6,015 nucleotides of DNA, taken from contig CAYPIU010000065.1 in the NCBI GenBank assembly GCA_964410915.1, positions 1-6,015 of the forward strand. Reading direction: 5' to 3'. Positions 5,787-6,015 of this stretch are shown piece by piece (within the stretch, counting starts at the first letter, position 1; each line of letters starts with the position of its first letter). Both the position numbers and the translations under genes were made by a program. A model generated the notes under the pieces. It ran no database searches, was not told the DNA's origin, and saw only the letters and a program-made list of their open reading frames with translations. This DNA is from CAZFJG01 sp964410915. Lineage in GTDB: Bacteria > Synergistota > Synergistia > Synergistales > JAFGMB01.

Positions 5787-6015
5787 TCACCTCAGCCCGA
5801 GAACCTGGAAAAAATTTTCCAGGGATCCAGGTGTAGGAACAAGCATTATCCTTCCTGAAAAAAGCCTTCCTTCATTCTCAGGAAAGGAAAGTGATGTTTC
5901 TATCAGAAAAACCGTATCAGTCTCAACTCCAAATATGGCCACCATTATATCCATTACCGAACCAAGCATGTCCACCGTGATATGAGGAACTGACAATGGC
6001 AGTTTCTGATTCACC
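5787..6015 (-). CDS. cheC: Chemotaxis protein CheC, C-terminal part only
   Basis: CheC dephosphorylates CheY-P and is regulated by binding CheD. About 75 C-terminal residues are visible; the gene continues past the right edge. The segment VPHITVDMLGSVMDIMVAIFG, then the strand TVFLIETSLSF, then RLFSGRIMLVPTPGSLENFFQVLG matches the CheC C-terminus (xVDMxGAILD, LLIET, FLLPDPxSL). The upstream ExxN phosphatase motifs lie outside the window, so catalytic competence cannot be judged. The GTG at 6014 is probably an internal valine, not the start, because CheC is normally about 200 residues. It lies 7 bases upstream of cheD, the usual partner. Confidence 0.88.
   Translation of the reverse strand, partial: VNQKLPLSVPHITVDMLGSVMDIMVAIFGVETDTVFLIETSLSFPENEGRLFSGRIMLVPTPGSLENFFQVLGLR
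5788..5793 (-). promoter_or_regulatory. Ribosome-binding site of cheD inside the cheC end
   Basis: On the minus strand the last cheC codons and stop read CTG AGG TGA. The AGGTGA doubles as a Shine-Dalgarno element about 7-8 bases before the cheD ATG at 5779. This supports that start over the internal Met16 and suggests translational coupling of cheC and cheD. Confidence 0.65.

Noticed and set aside
6012..6014. GTG as the start of a small 75-residue gene
   Set aside because: The product is exactly the C-terminal third of CheC, and the frame remains open to the window edge, so the codon is probably an internal Val.

Overview
The window is a flagellar and chemotaxis locus from a diderm bacterium. 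It has a FlgH L-ring and a FlgI P-ring protein, so the cell has an outer membrane and a periplasmic rod and ring system. It also has CheC and CheD, the adaptation/phosphatase pair common in Firmicutes, Thermotogae, Synergistota, some deltaproteobacterial lineages and Archaea, but absent from E. coli. That combination, with moderate GC and frequent AGG/AGA (Arg) and ATA (Ile) codons, would suit Synergistota or a deltaproteobacterial-type lineage. This is inference, and the sequence does not settle the phylum.

Layout: (1) positions 1-1655, minus strand: the first 551 codons of flgK (hook-filament junction protein), running off the left edge. (2) 1656-1810: a divergent, AT-rich intergenic region with a candidate sigma-28 promoter for flgK. 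(3) 1811-5256, plus strand: a tight run flgA-flgH-flgI-flgJ-flgN (P-ring chaperone, L-ring, P-ring, rod-binding protein, FlgK/FlgL-type export chaperone). (4) 5267-6015, minus strand: cheD (receptor deamidase) and the C-terminal end of cheC (CheY-P phosphatase), meeting flgN tail to tail.

The genes form one functional set. FlgA helps FlgI assemble around the rod, FlgH forms the outer-membrane bushing, and FlgJ acts in rod assembly. FlgN would hold FlgK before export, FlgK starts the hook-filament junction, and CheC/CheD tune the signal that controls motor switching.

The most important observation is technical. flgH is interrupted by exactly 100 Ns, and the 55 bases on each side of the gap are identical. 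Collapsing the 155 extra bases restores one intact 191-codon flgH frame. The gap is therefore almost certainly a scaffolding artefact between overlapping contigs, not missing sequence or a biological duplication. Other points of interest are a FlgH signal peptide with no lipobox cysteine, a gene order that looks like an inversion of flgAHIJN between cheCD and flgK, and an ambiguous flgA start. I see no RNA genes, mobile elements, CRISPR arrays or previously undescribed system.
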